64,000 bases of DNA from CAWDVH01 sp963805705. GTDB lineage: Bacteria > Actinomycetota > Actinomycetes > Streptosporangiales > Streptosporangiaceae. The notes under the pieces are model-generated. The model saw nothing but the letters and a program-made list of their open reading frames with translations, was not told the origin of the DNA and did no database searches. Both the position numbers and the translations under genes were made by a program. This document shows, piece by piece, positions 63,919 to 64,000 of the stretch. Where the stretch lies: positions 372,001 through 436,000 of the forward strand of contig CAWDVH010000004.1 in NCBI GenBank assembly GCA_963805705.1, read 5' to 3'. Each line of letters starts with the position of its first letter. Position 1 is the first letter of the stretch.

Positions 63919-64000
63919 AAATCATCAGCTCTTAACGCAGACTCGCCCGCCAGTCCCAGTTCGCGCTGCTGGCCGTTATGAATGCTGATCTTTGCGGGCC
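63919..64000. other. Window end, no gene supported
   Basis: The last 82 bases are non-coding as far as can be seen. AT-richer sequence just after the stop (AAAAATCATCAGCTCTTAA) may be part of an intergenic region. Confidence 0.4.

Overview
The window is GC-rich, uses GTG starts freely, is densely packed, and carries families typical of mycelial actinomycetes: F420-type oxidoreductases, DinB/mycothiol-dependent isomerase-fold proteins, many TetR-like regulators, an Rpf-like transglycosylase, DUF5709 and a sedolisin. I read it as chromosomal DNA of a high-GC actinobacterium, perhaps Streptosporangiales-like. The genus is not determinable by eye. No rRNA operon, complete tRNA, CRISPR array, phage module or replication origin was seen. 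Coding is mostly in short operons of one to three genes.

Layout. 0-4 kb: an ABC-2 exporter operon (ATPase, permease), a convergent TetR regulator, and a zinc alcohol dehydrogenase broken by one frameshift. 4-10 kb: nitronate monooxygenase with a DUF3291 partner, a 68-residue ORF followed by a predicted three-way-junction RNA, a class III aminotransferase, a TANGO2/NRDE protein, NAD kinase and DUF5709. 10-18 kb: an LLM oxidoreductase, a TetR/deazaflavin-reductase divergent pair with repeated operator half-sites, DinB, a small P-loop kinase, an SDR-DUF2867 fusion, and a membrane protein/HxlR divergent pair. 18-19.5 kb: a twice-frameshifted IS110 transposase. 20-23 kb: a two-gene signalling operon (response regulator fused to a flavin oxidoreductase, plus a cyclic-nucleotide-domain histidine kinase).

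23-35 kb: DinB, P-loop kinase, a RibD-like reductase, a duplicated cysteine-containing protein of unknown function, TetR/CocE hydrolase, an MFS exporter, an alpha/beta hydrolase, an ArsR/metallo-beta-lactamase operon and an Rpf-like protein. 35-44 kb: MoxR/VWA operon, ASCH protein, MDMPI protein, WYL regulator, a frameshifted epoxide hydrolase, a minimal GntR with a small divergent partner, and a NarL-type two-component system. 44-50 kb: a secreted protein, a flavin monooxygenase, and a large membrane-anchored NB-ARC/WD40 STAND protein. 50-51 kb holds gene remnants. 51-64 kb: a second ABC-2 operon, a lamin-tail protein, a two-fold repeated small membrane protein, a P-loop kinase, a PHP metallohydrolase, a Gfo/Idh oxidoreductase, a MalY-like aminotransferase overlapping a lipoprotein gene, DinB, an S53 peptidase with the wreck of a second copy upstream, and a glutathionyl-hydroquinone-reductase-like protein.

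No single pathway unites the window. It looks like accessory chromosome territory with much regulation, detoxification-type chemistry and visible decay: two frameshifted enzymes, one dead IS and three gene remnants. Short tandem repeats whose unit length is a multiple of three recur in and near genes. The least explained elements are the RNA junction before the aminotransferase, the regulator-oxidoreductase operon, the STAND protein and the duplicated cysteine protein.
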